Assembly (NCBI GenBank): GCA_946616535.1
Contig: CAMOJA010000012.1
Span: 1-41,279, forward strand
Length of the DNA: 41,279 bases
Reading direction: 5' to 3'
From: an uncultured Bacteroidales bacterium
GTDB taxonomy: Bacteria > Bacteroidota > Bacteroidia > Bacteroidales > Paludibacteraceae
The number at the start of each line of letters is the position of its first letter. Within the stretch, counting starts at the first letter, position 1. A model generated the notes under the pieces. That model searched no databases. It saw nothing but the letters and a program-made list of their open reading frames with translations, and was not told where the DNA came from. Made by a program: the position numbers and the translations under genes. Positions 26,452 through 34,525 of this stretch are shown one piece after another.

Positions 26452-28032
26452 TTATCCAAAATAATTGCTTCTGTCCAACGATCGGTACGAAATAGCCTCT
26501 AACAGATGCTTCTTCTGGATCCTCTCCGCACCTTCGATATCCGCTATCGTGCGCGCTACTTTAAGGATACGGTCATACGCGCGCGCACTCAACCCTAACT
26601 TAGACATCGTGAACTCCAACAGCTTGTCGCATTCTGCATCTAATGCACAGTATTCCCGTACCATCTTGCTATTCATCATCGCGTTGCAATGTACTAACTT
26701 GCTGTGCTTGAACCGCTCGTTCTGTATCGCCCGCGCCTTGAGTACCCGCGCACGCATCACCTCCGAACTCTCTCCGGGTTGCGTGTCTCGCAGCTGCTCA
26801 TACGGCACCACCTCGATCTCACATTGGATATCTATTCGGTCCAACAGCGGCCCGCTGATCTTACTCATATAGCGATGCACCTGTGCCGGCGTGCAGGTAC
26901 ACGGATGCGCCGGGTTATTCTCCCCGTAATGGCCGCAAGGACAAGGGTTCATCGCAGCTACCAACATGAACGACGCCGGATATTCGACGGTATCCTTGGC
27001 GCGCGCTACAGTGATTTTTCTGTCTTCAAGCGGCTGCCGCATGACCTCTAATGCCGAGCGCTTGTATTCCGGCAGCTCGTCCAGGAACAGCACGCCGTTA
27101 TGCGCCAGAGATATCTCTCCCGGATGGGGATTCTGTCCGCCGCCTACGAGCGCCACGTCGGTGATCGTATGATGCGGGCTGCGGAACGGCCTCTGTACGA
27201 TGAGCGCACCTCGTGCACCTTTCTTCTTGTTCGTCAGACCTGCTATCGAGTGGATCTTCGTCGTCTCCAATGCTTCTTCTAAGGTCAGCGGCGGCAGGAT
27301 CGAAGGAATACGTTTGGCGATCATACTCTTTCCCGCTCCCGGAGGACCAACCATAATCATGTTATGCCCTCCTGCAGCAGCTATCTCCACCGCTCGTCTT
27401 ACTTTGAACTGCCCACGCACGTCCGCAAAATCCAAATCCGACGGAAAAGCCAACTCCGCAAATAGCACCTGTGTATCTACTCTCGTCGGCTCGAACTGCT
27501 CCTCCGGATTCAGCTCGTCTTTCTTTTCGCCGTTCAGAAACCGCACCACCTCCGTCAGGTTCGTCAGCCCATATACATCCAGCCCCTCTACAACAGCCGC
27601 TTCCTCTGCATTCGCTTCCGGCAGAATCAAACCCTTGAACCCGGCTTTACGCGCACAGAGCGCAATAGGCAGTGCGCCGCGAATGGGTTGCAGCGATCCG
27701 TCTAACGACAGTTCGCCCATGATCATATAGTGCTCCAGTTCCTTCACTTTCACCTTCTCCGCACCGGCTAACATACCGATAGCCAAGGGCAGGTCGAAAG
27801 CCGAACCCTCTTTCTTGATGTCCGCAGGCGCCATGTTGATAGTGAAAGCGCGCCGGAGGTTCTCCATCCCGTTCACCGTCAGCGCCGCAAGAATACGCTC
27901 ATGCGACTCTTTCACCGACGTGTCCGGCAATCCCACCAACGTGAAATCGAAGCCCGGCACCGCGTGCACTTCTATCGTCACCGGCACCGCCTCTATCCCA
28001 ACCGGCGCAGCACTATAAATCTTTATTAGCAT
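26452..28032 (-). CDS. yifB: YifB/ComM-type magnesium-chelatase-like AAA+ ATPase
   Basis: AAA+ ATPase related to ComM, which in Vibrio cholerae and Acinetobacter promotes branch migration during natural transformation. The 526-residue product has the N-terminal Lon-protease-like ChlI domain (LVGLPDTSVKESHERI), Walker A VGPPGAGKS near residues 228-236, Walker B GVLFLDELPEY, a Cys-rich insertion CPCGHYG and CTCT, and the C-terminal Mg-chelatase domain with sensor 2 RAYDRILKVARTIAD. It lies between polysaccharide genes on the same strand, probably by chance. Start ATG 28030-28032 follows the heptamer/octamer array. Confidence 0.93.
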   Translation of the reverse strand: MLIKIYSAAPVGIEAVPVTIEVHAVPGFDFTLVGLPDTSVKESHERILAALTVNGMENLRRAFTINMAPADIKKEGSAFDLPLAIGMLAGAEKVKVKELEHYMIMGELSLDGSLQPIRGALPIALCARKAGFKGLILPEANAEEAAVVEGLDVYGLTNLTEVVRFLNGEKKDELNPEEQFEPTRVDTQVLFAELAFPSDLDFADVRGQFKVRRAVEIAAAGGHNMIMVGPPGAGKSMIAKRIPSILPPLTLEEALETTKIHSIAGLTNKKKGARGALIVQRPFRSPHHTITDVALVGGGQNPHPGEISLAHNGVLFLDELPEYKRSALEVMRQPLEDRKITVARAKDTVEYPASFMLVAAMNPCPCGHYGENNPAHPCTCTPAQVHRYMSKISGPLLDRIDIQCEIEVVPYEQLRDTQPGESSEVMRARVLKARAIQNERFKHSKLVHCNAMMNSKMVREYCALDAECDKLLEFTMSKLGLSARAYDRILKVARTIADIEGAERIQKKHLLEAISYRSLDRSNYFG

Positions 28033-28038
28033 AATCTC

Positions 28039-28082
28039 CTATCATCTATTTATCTATCATCTATTTATCTATCATCTATAGG
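28039..28082 (+). repeat. Mixed 7/8-bp array CTATCAT/CTATTTAT between wecB and yifB
   Basis: Units run CTATCAT, CTATTTAT, CTATCAT, CTATTTAT, CTATCAT, CTATAGG, giving a 15-bp higher-order period. The wecB stop codon (28076-28078) lies in the last unit. The block ending TATCATCTATAGGCCG recurs beside the FemAB-like gene at about 34410-34425. Confidence 0.88.
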
Positions 28083-29266
28083 CCGCAGGCCGTCCTATCT
28101 TCTAAATCCGCAAGGATTTTCACGATTCTTTCTGCCGTATGCCCGTCCCATAACTCCGGGATAGCACCTTTCTTCCACTCTCCGGCAAAAAGCTTGTCCA
28201 AAGCCGGCTTGATAGCTTTCGGATTGGTTCCGATCAGTTCGTTCGTACCTACCGTACAGGTCTCCGGCCGCTCGGTATTATCGCGCAGCGTGATACACGG
28301 CACGCCCATGACGGTTGTTTCTTCCGTTATACCACCACTATCCGTCACTACCGCTTTCGCTCTCTCTACCAGATAGTTGAACTCCAGATATCCCATCGGC
28401 TCCACGATATGCAGGTTCGCCCATTTATTAGCATCATTGAGCGATTCTGTCGCGCTCATTGAGCTCGTTTGTGAGCGCTCTTTTAACAATTCGCGAAGCC
28501 TCAAGGCTGTCCTTGGGTGAATCGGGAAAATGATCGGCAGCCCGTGTACATTGGTGATGATCTGCTCCATCATGGCTTTCAGATGGCTCTCTTCATCTAC
28601 GTTGCCGGGCCTATGCATCGTCATCACGATATATTCCTTATCCTTAAGTCCCAATTCATCCCATATCTGCGGTTTCCGGAACCGTGCTCTGTTCGCCATC
28701 AGCGTGTCGATCATCACATTCCCCACAAACCATACGTTCTTGTTCATCTCGTTTCCCATCCGCACGAGATTAGCATTCGCCACATCGCTTGTGGTGAACA
28801 TATAGTCCGCCAGACTATCCGTTACCATGCGGTTGATCTCTTCGGGCATCGTCAGGTCCCAACTCCGGATACCGGCCTCTACGTGGCATACTTTGGTGTT
28901 CAGTTTCTTCGCTACGATAGAGCAAGCCATTGTGCTTGTCACGTCGCCTACGACCAGCACCACATCCGTCGGATGCGCCATTAGCTCTTTCTCAAATGCC
29001 ACCATGATAGCCGCCGTCTGTTCTGCCTGCGTACCACCGCCGCAACCGAGGTTCACATCCGGAGCCGGAATTCCCAGTTCCTCGAAGAACGTGTCGCTCA
29101 TGTTCTTGTCATAATGCTGCCCCGTGTGCACCAATCTGTACTGAATGAGGCTTCGTTCATTCGTTAAACGTTCATTCGTTAACTCATTCCACTCCTGAAT
29201 CGCCTTAATCAACGGCGCGATCTTCATAAAATTGGGCCTCGCCCCTGCAATCAATGTTATATGCAT
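28076..29266 (-). CDS. wecB: UDP-N-acetylglucosamine 2-epimerase (non-hydrolysing)
   Basis: Interconverts UDP-GlcNAc and UDP-ManNAc, supplying ManNAc for surface polysaccharides. The 396-residue product has the GT-B-like epimerase fold with AGARPNFMK near residue 7, HTGQHYD, HVEAGIRSWD, MPEEINR, and the UDP-binding end DSGGITEE followed by ETCTVGTN. Two inserts look odd: LTNERLTNERS near residues 28-38, encoded by a 15-bp direct repeat, and a Ser/Thr-rich loop (SQTSSMSATESLND) near 269-282. Both fall in loops where the family tolerates variation. It lies upstream of yifB and downstream of a lower-GC defence-type gene. Confidence 0.94.
   Translation of the reverse strand: MHITLIAGARPNFMKIAPLIKAIQEWNELTNERLTNERSLIQYRLVHTGQHYDKNMSDTFFEELGIPAPDVNLGCGGGTQAEQTAAIMVAFEKELMAHPTDVVLVVGDVTSTMACSIVAKKLNTKVCHVEAGIRSWDLTMPEEINRMVTDSLADYMFTTSDVANANLVRMGNEMNKNVWFVGNVMIDTLMANRARFRKPQIWDELGLKDKEYIVMTMHRPGNVDEESHLKAMMEQIITNVHGLPIIFPIHPRTALRLRELLKERSQTSSMSATESLNDANKWANLHIVEPMGYLEFNYLVERAKAVVTDSGGITEETTVMGVPCITLRDNTERPETCTVGTNELIGTNPKAIKPALDKLFAGEWKKGAIPELWDGHTAERIVKILADLEDRTACGL
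29151..29182 (+). repeat. 15-bp direct repeat inside wecB
   Basis: On the minus strand TTAACGAATGAACG occurs twice, 15 bp apart, as alternating 7/8-bp subunits. It encodes LTNERLTNER. The 15-mer CGTTCATTCGTTAAA also occurs in the FemAB-like gene at 34218-34232. Confidence 0.7.
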
Positions 29267-29281
29267 AGTTTATATTTTTCT

Positions 29282-29289
29282 CAAAATTA
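29282..29289 (-). promoter_or_regulatory. Possible -7 box upstream of wecB
   Basis: TAATTTTG on the minus strand, 16 bases before the wecB ATG. No good TTTG/TTGC is seen at the usual distance, so this is a weak candidate. Confidence 0.35.
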
Positions 29290-29303
29290 ATTAAATATAT
29301 GCT

Positions 29304-31076
29304 TTATTCATTTGAGACATCTTCTATAGCGTCAGAAACAAATTCAATTGGCTGACTCTCTGGAACATCAGCCCACCAACGTTTAATACAATAGTCTTTT
29401 AGTTCTTCTGTTCTATCTATTACATCTTGTTTTGCAAATGATTGTTTCGATGTTATATAACTGGATAGTTTATTAGTCATCTCAAAACGGCTTTTGTCGT
29501 ATCCCAATTCCACTTTTAATAAAGGCACTTTCTTTTGTACGGCAGAGTTAAGAGACTTCTCCAAAAGCGATAAATTACCCAAACGATGCTCGTAAGAAAC
29601 AAAATCTTCCATATCTTTAAAGCCCAAACTTTCAGGTTTGAAATCAGGGGTCTGGGCCAAGACATGTTCAATAGTAGGTGTTATAGCTACAATTTTTTGC
29701 AATTCTTCTAATGAATACTCATTGCTTCGTATCGATTCGCAATAATTTACAAATATATAAGGTAAAGCAACGTTCCCGTATATGTTTGCACTCAAACTCA
29801 TATTAAACTGGTCCTTACTCATCCATCTGGTGTTAAACCACAGCAACCAATTCTGTATTTCAAGGTCTGACTTATCATTGATTGAGCTTTCAAATCTAAC
29901 AATGTCTGCCTTGGGGTCTGTTCCTCTTGTTTTATATACACGGACATCAATTAGTTCAACCAGATCAAAGAATTTTTTGCCTGCGAACTTCGAACCAATT
30001 AAATCTTTCTCCAAAACGCTTTTTTCTTGCAATTTCACAATTAAAGGATAAAGCGTTGCCGACAAGTTTAGGATAACAAATAACTTATAGTATTTCGTCT
30101 CGCTATCCACCTTTGAAATAATGGTGTTTAGGTTTGTGAAGAAAGACCTTAGACTTTCTATATATCGATTAATAAAGTTTGCCAGTTCATCTTTAAAATC
30201 ACCTTTTTTACGGATTTCAGTTAGCTTCTGTTTTATGGTTTTAAGGACATATTCAGCAGATGGGTCGTAGTTGTCAGCAAAATACGTTACATAATGATAA
30301 CACAAAATGTTATCTTCCGTGAAATTCTGACGTTTAATTAAATTGATTCCTATTCTATCACCACCATTGTATTTGATGGAATCATATAATTCAAATATAT
30401 CGCTGAAGACTGAGTTAATTGAATCATCATACGACTTGTCCAAATATTTGTTTGAAAAATAAATAAGCAGACTTTTAATTTTTTCCATATTTGACAAAGA
30501 TTTACCTCTGTCGTTAACGGTTTGGAATATCCTAATGGCGTCACCTTCTGAATTCTCGATAAACTCCATGACTTCAAGATTACCTATTGCATCAAGAAAT
30601 TGCTCTGGATTTTGAAGGTCAGCTATCTGATACTTTATCTCTTCTACAGCTTCCAACATGAAGCGTTGACTTTTATTCTGTGGCACGACCTTCGTGTTGC
30701 CTTCTATCAATTGTTGAAAAAGAAAAACGTCTCTTTCTAAAGGTTTCATACTATATTGAGAACCTTTCTTGATATAATGCATCTTTTGATAGATTCTCGT
30801 TTCACTATCTTGTATCTCTTGCAAAAGTTGTGCAATTAACAACGTAATCGTTGTCAGGCGTTGTTGACCATCTACAACATAGTATTTCTTAGGGTCGGAA
30901 GCACATTTAGATAATACAACTGTTCCTATATAGTGCGAAGAGTTTGATTCTATAGCTTCTTTAATATCATCAAACAATTCACGGACATGCTGCTTTTCCC
31001 AAGCATATCCACGTTGGTATCTTGGAATTTCGAAATACCTATCATTAAAAAGATCTGTTATTTTTGTTGTTGCCAT
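29304..31076 (-). CDS. GmrSD-like DUF262/DUF1524 protein, probable defence nuclease
   Basis: Resembles fused GmrS/GmrD type IV restriction proteins, which use nucleotide hydrolysis to cut modified (glucosylated) phage DNA. The 590-residue product has the N-terminal DUF262 domain with IPRYQRGYAW near residues 17-26 and DGQQRLTT near 69-76 (the ParB-like nucleotide motif), a long helical middle, and a C-terminal DUF1524 HNH-like region with TIEHVLAQTP and RLGNLSLLE. The usual HxxP motif is HVLA here, so nuclease activity is not certain. Base composition is markedly more AT-rich than wecB and the DUF354 gene on either side, which points to horizontal gain. A 24-base tRNA-Val-like fragment lies 35 bases upstream of its start. 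Confidence 0.85.
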   Translation of the reverse strand: MATTKITDLFNDRYFEIPRYQRGYAWEKQHVRELFDDIKEAIESNSSHYIGTVVLSKCASDPKKYYVVDGQQRLTTITLLIAQLLQEIQDSETRIYQKMHYIKKGSQYSMKPLERDVFLFQQLIEGNTKVVPQNKSQRFMLEAVEEIKYQIADLQNPEQFLDAIGNLEVMEFIENSEGDAIRIFQTVNDRGKSLSNMEKIKSLLIYFSNKYLDKSYDDSINSVFSDIFELYDSIKYNGGDRIGINLIKRQNFTEDNILCYHYVTYFADNYDPSAEYVLKTIKQKLTEIRKKGDFKDELANFINRYIESLRSFFTNLNTIISKVDSETKYYKLFVILNLSATLYPLIVKLQEKSVLEKDLIGSKFAGKKFFDLVELIDVRVYKTRGTDPKADIVRFESSINDKSDLEIQNWLLWFNTRWMSKDQFNMSLSANIYGNVALPYIFVNYCESIRSNEYSLEELQKIVAITPTIEHVLAQTPDFKPESLGFKDMEDFVSYEHRLGNLSLLEKSLNSAVQKKVPLLKVELGYDKSRFEMTNKLSSYITSKQSFAKQDVIDRTEELKDYCIKRWWADVPESQPIEFVSDAIEDVSNE

Positions 31077-31111
31077 ACAAGTAGATAATTATCGATAGTT
31101 AATAATCAGTA

Positions 31112-31135
31112 CATCTGCCTTACAAGCAGAGGGTC
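31112..31135 (+). other. tRNA-Val(UAC) anticodon-arm fragment
   Basis: Twenty-four bases form a perfect anticodon arm: stem TCTGC, loop CTTACAA with anticodon TAC, stem GCAGA, followed by the variable-loop sequence GGGTC. From memory this is identical to the corresponding part of the Bacillus subtilis tRNA-Val. The D arm, T arm and acceptor stem are absent on both sides, so it is not a gene. It lies between the DUF262 gene and the DUF354 gene and may be the footprint of an integration event or a chance remnant. Confidence 0.5.
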
Positions 31136-31140
31136 TGCTA

Positions 31141-32310
31141 TCACTTAAACTTCTCCCAGAACTCTTGGTCTGCATTCCTTGTTTCCTCTGCCGATGCGGG
31201 ATAATTCTCTATAAACCAAGTGAGGAACTTGGCGTAATCAACCTTCTCACTGAGCATTTCCGCACGTCGTTCAGCACAGACAGCCTTCCTATTCGGCGTA
31301 TCTAACCAGCGTTGGATAGACGCAAAGAAACCTTCCACATCGGCCGTCTTATGTCCATAGCCCAAGCTATAATGCACATCATCAGGCACATGAGCATCTA
31401 TCTTCGGCACATATCCATCACTTCGTGGAGTGAAGTCCGTTGGAGCTTCTAACTCATGAAGATACGACAGCCGTCCTACAAAATCATTGAGTCGCACGAA
31501 AGGTGTTCCAAGCACTCCGGCCTCAGCAGCCATCGTCTGACTATCACCGATGTACAGCGACGCAAACGCCATCACATGATGCATATCCAGCGGATTGATC
31601 TTGATGCGGTATTGCTCGAACTGCGGTTCAAGCGGCCGTTCGGAAGTGATATAAATCCGTCCATGCGGTTTGAGCATTTCTATCATCCGTTCAGCAATTT
31701 GCGTATTGATACCATGAATTCCAACATCATGATGGGCTGTCAATTGCGCGAAACGCACTAATATATATGGCTTTGATGTATCAATTCCATACTGTTCTAC
31801 CTTCTTTTTATCAGGTTTAAACTGATTGGGATGCAAGTATCCTAACTCATGATAAGACGGATAGGCAATCTTCTTATCGGACCATTTCCATGCGCTGCAA
31901 CACTCCGGGCAAATGACACCTGTGTATATCGGGAAGAACATTTTCGAGTATAATGCAATAGCTTCCGCATCATCTTCGTAGCACTCAAAAGCCGGCTTAC
32001 GAATCAATTTACCTACGACTGCCAAAACACCATCTGAACCTATTAAAATATCCGGTTTTTCTTTCCGCGCTATATGAAGCACTTCAAATATCTTCTCAAT
32101 AAGGAAGATTGCCAGGCCGAACATGCCCCATTTCTTGGGTCTGTTCTTCACTTTATAGAAATCCATACCTGCGTTGATGCATAATTGCTCCAACACATCC
32201 TTGGGGCGAATAACAATTATTACTTTGTGTCCATCACGCCTAAGGTTGTCAATAGTGTACTTGAACATCCAGAAATGTGCTGGATGGCTAATCATGAATA
32301 AAACTTTCAT
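31141..32310 (-). CDS. DUF354-family glycosyltransferase-like protein
   Basis: The 389-residue product resembles DUF354 proteins, which share the GT-B fold of glycosyltransferases and UDP-GlcNAc 2-epimerase and are found in polysaccharide loci. Visible are the N-terminal MKVLFMISHPAHFWMFK strand-loop, DILIGSDGVLAVVGKL, and a nucleotide-site-like SLYIGDSQTMAAEAGVLGTP near residue 250. No membrane helix. It overlaps the aminotransferase upstream by 4 bases (ATGA), the last of three coupled genes. The donor sugar is unknown. Confidence 0.8.
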   Translation of the reverse strand: MKVLFMISHPAHFWMFKYTIDNLRRDGHKVIIVIRPKDVLEQLCINAGMDFYKVKNRPKKWGMFGLAIFLIEKIFEVLHIARKEKPDILIGSDGVLAVVGKLIRKPAFECYEDDAEAIALYSKMFFPIYTGVICPECCSAWKWSDKKIAYPSYHELGYLHPNQFKPDKKKVEQYGIDTSKPYILVRFAQLTAHHDVGIHGINTQIAERMIEMLKPHGRIYITSERPLEPQFEQYRIKINPLDMHHVMAFASLYIGDSQTMAAEAGVLGTPFVRLNDFVGRLSYLHELEAPTDFTPRSDGYVPKIDAHVPDDVHYSLGYGHKTADVEGFFASIQRWLDTPNRKAVCAERRAEMLSEKVDYAKFLTWFIENYPASAEETRNADQEFWEKFK

Positions 32311-33320
32311 ATTCTTTTATACGTTGGTATCATTAATAAATGTCTTGTCATCTCCTCCGCTTTCGGACACGAGCCGGGAACATAACCAAACTCTTTTGCC
32401 CAATCTATAGCATGCTTAAAATGCGTCTCTGTTTCTACTCCTCGATTTGCAAACCACATCTTCAAATCTTCAGGATTCTCACAACGAGCAATCAGCATAA
32501 ACGCGTTATCTCCCACTAACCACTCATCCACTAATCCACTAATCCCTAATCCTCTTATCCGCTCCGCATTTCTTTTCTGCTTGGCGATTTCGGCATCTGC
32601 GATGGGGAGCCATGATTGATACAGGCGTCTTACCCCAGGTGCCATTTGCTTCATCACCACAGGTTGATGCACTTTCGCATTCGATGACTTCTTCATCTTC
32701 ATAGTTAGCCAATAGAAACATGGCGAATACGCGATTGCTTTTATGAACATGGAGCAGAATAACTTCACTTGCCCAAGCATGGTATACTGTGGTAAGCGAG
32801 AATACAAATCTGAAATTCGCAATCTTAAATCTAAAATAGAAGGTGCGACCTTCAATATTCCTCCTTCTCCTAATGCAGGAAACTTACCTTGGTTGATGCT
32901 ATAGATAGTGAAATCTCCTTCAGCCGGAAGCCAATACCCATGAGCATTATCAACGATAATAATCGCTCTTGGGCACTTAGCGCGAATAGCGGAGATGTTG
33001 TTCCGTATCCCAAATAGGTTCGTCACTACGATTGCGTCCAAATCGGCAGGTATAGAATCTATGTCAATCGTCAATTCCTCCGTCACATCCACAAATACAG
33101 GTGTGCATTCTGCATTCACCACGGCATTGGCTACCGTATGGCAGTTATACGCCACTACCCCTACTCTTCCTCCTTCCGGCAAAGTAGCACGTAACGCCAT
33201 CACTATCCCCGTCCGCGCATGGTTGAGCAGATACTCACCTTCTCTGGGTTCGTATTGCCCACCAAACCAATAACGCCATTGGCGTTTTAATGGGAATTGT
33301 ATGTCTAATCGCGGTATCAT
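32307..33320 (-). CDS. DegT/DnrJ/EryC1-like PLP aminotransferase (short form)
   Basis: Sugar aminotransferase-like protein that would make an amino-deoxy sugar nucleotide. The 337-residue product has the PLP-binding DNAHGYWLP (Asp) and a candidate Schiff-base lysine in NQGKFPALGEGG. It is shorter than the usual 370-400 residues and its lysine context (INQGKF rather than FSFHATK) is atypical, so substrate and activity are uncertain. Two stretches, LDLRLRISDLYSRL and RGLGISGLVDEWLV, are encoded by heptamer/octamer repeat DNA (32803-32837 and 32525-32556). It overlaps both neighbours by 4 bases (ATGA). Confidence 0.78.
   Translation of the reverse strand: MIPRLDIQFPLKRQWRYWFGGQYEPREGEYLLNHARTGIVMALRATLPEGGRVGVVAYNCHTVANAVVNAECTPVFVDVTEELTIDIDSIPADLDAIVVTNLFGIRNNISAIRAKCPRAIIIVDNAHGYWLPAEGDFTIYSINQGKFPALGEGGILKVAPSILDLRLRISDLYSRLPQYTMLGQVKLFCSMFIKAIAYSPCFYWLTMKMKKSSNAKVHQPVVMKQMAPGVRRLYQSWLPIADAEIAKQKRNAERIRGLGISGLVDEWLVGDNAFMLIARCENPEDLKMWFANRGVETETHFKHAIDWAKEFGYVPGSCPKAEEMTRHLLMIPTYKRI
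32525..32556 (+). repeat. Degenerate 7/8-bp array inside the DegT-like gene (site 1)
   Basis: ATCCACTA, ATCCACTA, ATCCCTA and ATCC in tandem. On the coding strand this is GGATTAG-type repeat DNA encoding GLGISGLVDEW. Confidence 0.6.
32803..32837 (-). repeat. Degenerate heptamer array inside the DegT-like gene (site 2)
   Basis: On the minus strand ATTTTAG, ATTTAAG, ATTGCGA, ATTTCAG, ATTTGTA follow at exact 7-bp spacing. It encodes ILDLRLRISDLY. The unit type matches the array inside fbp. Confidence 0.65.
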
Positions 33321-34393
33321 TTCAGTTTCTTCAATAGTTTAACGCCCAATACCCCGATTTTATAGAGCAACGGCTTCGTGATGCATATGAATCGTCCATA
33401 CTCAACCTCTTTGCCTCCAAACTTTGCTTTAAAATCACGAACTCCGTATGCTTCACCCGGTTTTCCGGCTCCCATCATATCAAATCGAGGCATACCGTGT
33501 TCAGCCGCATATTTGATACCCGCATAGGTAGCATAACATGACGGGAACACATGTGGATACACTCCATCCTCTCCGCAGGCAAACCACTCATACAAACATT
33601 TTCCTTCTTGTGCCACGCATACGGTACCGCCAATGATCTTACCATTTAGCTCCGTTAGTAAGAATCGAGCATCAGGATGCTTGACTAATGCTTGAAAGAA
33701 CGATTCAGGAAACAACGGAGTCTTCACCTTGGTTTCATAAAGGTTCTTAAGTACCTGATAGTACTCACGCACCATTCTCTCTCTCTCAGAATCATCAATT
33801 TGCAATCCTAAATCATAAATTGACGTTATCGTCACCCCTTCTCGTATTGTAGTACGAATGTCTCGCTTCCGGCTCTTTCCAAGATTTGCCTCCACTAATT
33901 CAACTGACGATGTATCTACATGGAAGTTCAGATGCGGCTGATACTCAAAGCCCGCTTTCTCGAAGGCACCTTTCCATTGGCTATAGTCATTAAAATTCCG
34001 GCACTCAATGTAGATTGGCGCATTTAAAGTCCTTCCTTTTAGGGAAGAATGTAGGATAGGCATCTTCCTCACTCCGTTCATAAGAAACTCTACTTCTTCT
34101 GCACTCGCATCATCAGCCAATGCCGGTCCTCCGATAATGATCGCTCTCCTTGTAAAGTACTGCTTTATCGCATTCTTCTCCTTCGTCACATAACCGACAC
34201 ATACACCACGAAGTGTCCGTTCATTCGTTAAATCGTTCACTCGTTCAACGGCTACTACAAAAGGCCGGAAAAATTCCGGCATACTTTCGTAGAAGCAATA
34301 CGCCTCCGGCGTCTGAAACCACGTCCCCGTAGCACTTGTCCTCACAAGCCTACTCCATTCTTCCCTATCTATCTCTTCGTATTTTAATATCAT
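33317..34393 (-). CDS. FemAB/GNAT-like aminoacyl- or acetyltransferase (copy 1)
   Basis: The 358-residue product looks like the FemAB/CelD-type GNAT-fold family, members of which add amino acids to peptidoglycan stems or acyl groups to surface sugars. Visible are TWFQTPEAYCFYESM near residue 26, SRKRDIRTTIREG near 174, and the acceptor-site-like GGTVCVAQEGKCLYEWFACG and PRFDMMGAGKPG near the C-terminus. No membrane helix. It is the first of three genes joined by ATGA overlaps. The insert VNDLTNERTL near residue 54 is encoded by DNA sharing a 15-mer with wecB. Its start follows a 14-unit heptamer array. Confidence 0.78.
   Translation of the reverse strand: MILKYEEIDREEWSRLVRTSATGTWFQTPEAYCFYESMPEFFRPFVVAVERVNDLTNERTLRGVCVGYVTKEKNAIKQYFTRRAIIIGGPALADDASAEEVEFLMNGVRKMPILHSSLKGRTLNAPIYIECRNFNDYSQWKGAFEKAGFEYQPHLNFHVDTSSVELVEANLGKSRKRDIRTTIREGVTITSIYDLGLQIDDSERERMVREYYQVLKNLYETKVKTPLFPESFFQALVKHPDARFLLTELNGKIIGGTVCVAQEGKCLYEWFACGEDGVYPHVFPSCYATYAGIKYAAEHGMPRFDMMGAGKPGEAYGVRDFKAKFGGKEVEYGRFICITKPLLYKIGVLGVKLLKKLK
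34218..34251 (+). repeat. Diverged repeat CGTTCATTCGTTAAA inside the FemAB-like gene
   Basis: CGTTCATTCGTTAAA is followed by the related TCGTTCACTCGTTCAAC. The first 15 bases are identical to a segment inside wecB five kilobases away. It encodes VNDLTNER. Confidence 0.6.
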
Positions 34394-34427
34394 CTATTTA
34401 TCTATCATCTATCATCTATAGGCCGAC
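34389..34427 (+). repeat. Mixed 7/8-bp array CTATTTAT/CTATCAT
   Basis: Contains CTATTTAT, CTATCAT, CTATCAT, then CTATAGGCCGAC. It starts at the ATG of the FemAB-like gene, directly precedes the large CTATCTC array, and shares the block TATCATCTATAGGCCG with the wecB-yifB gap. Confidence 0.8.
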
Positions 34428-34525
34428 CTATCTCCTATCTCCTATCTCCTATCTCCTATCTCCTATCTCCTATCTCCTATCTCCTATCTCCTATCTCCTA
34501 TCTCCTATCTCCTATCTCCTATCTC
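34428..34525 (+). repeat. Fourteen perfect heptamers CTATCTC
   Basis: Ninety-eight bases made of 14 identical CTATCTC units with no change. The stop codon of the cytidylate-kinase-like gene (34519-34521) lies in the last unit. On the minus strand each unit reads GAGATAG, so GGAG recurs every 7 bases upstream of the FemAB-like gene. There are no spacers, so it is not a CRISPR array. Confidence 0.97.

Noticed and set aside
34428..34525. CRISPR array
   Set aside because: Units are 7 bp and contiguous without spacers; no cas genes.
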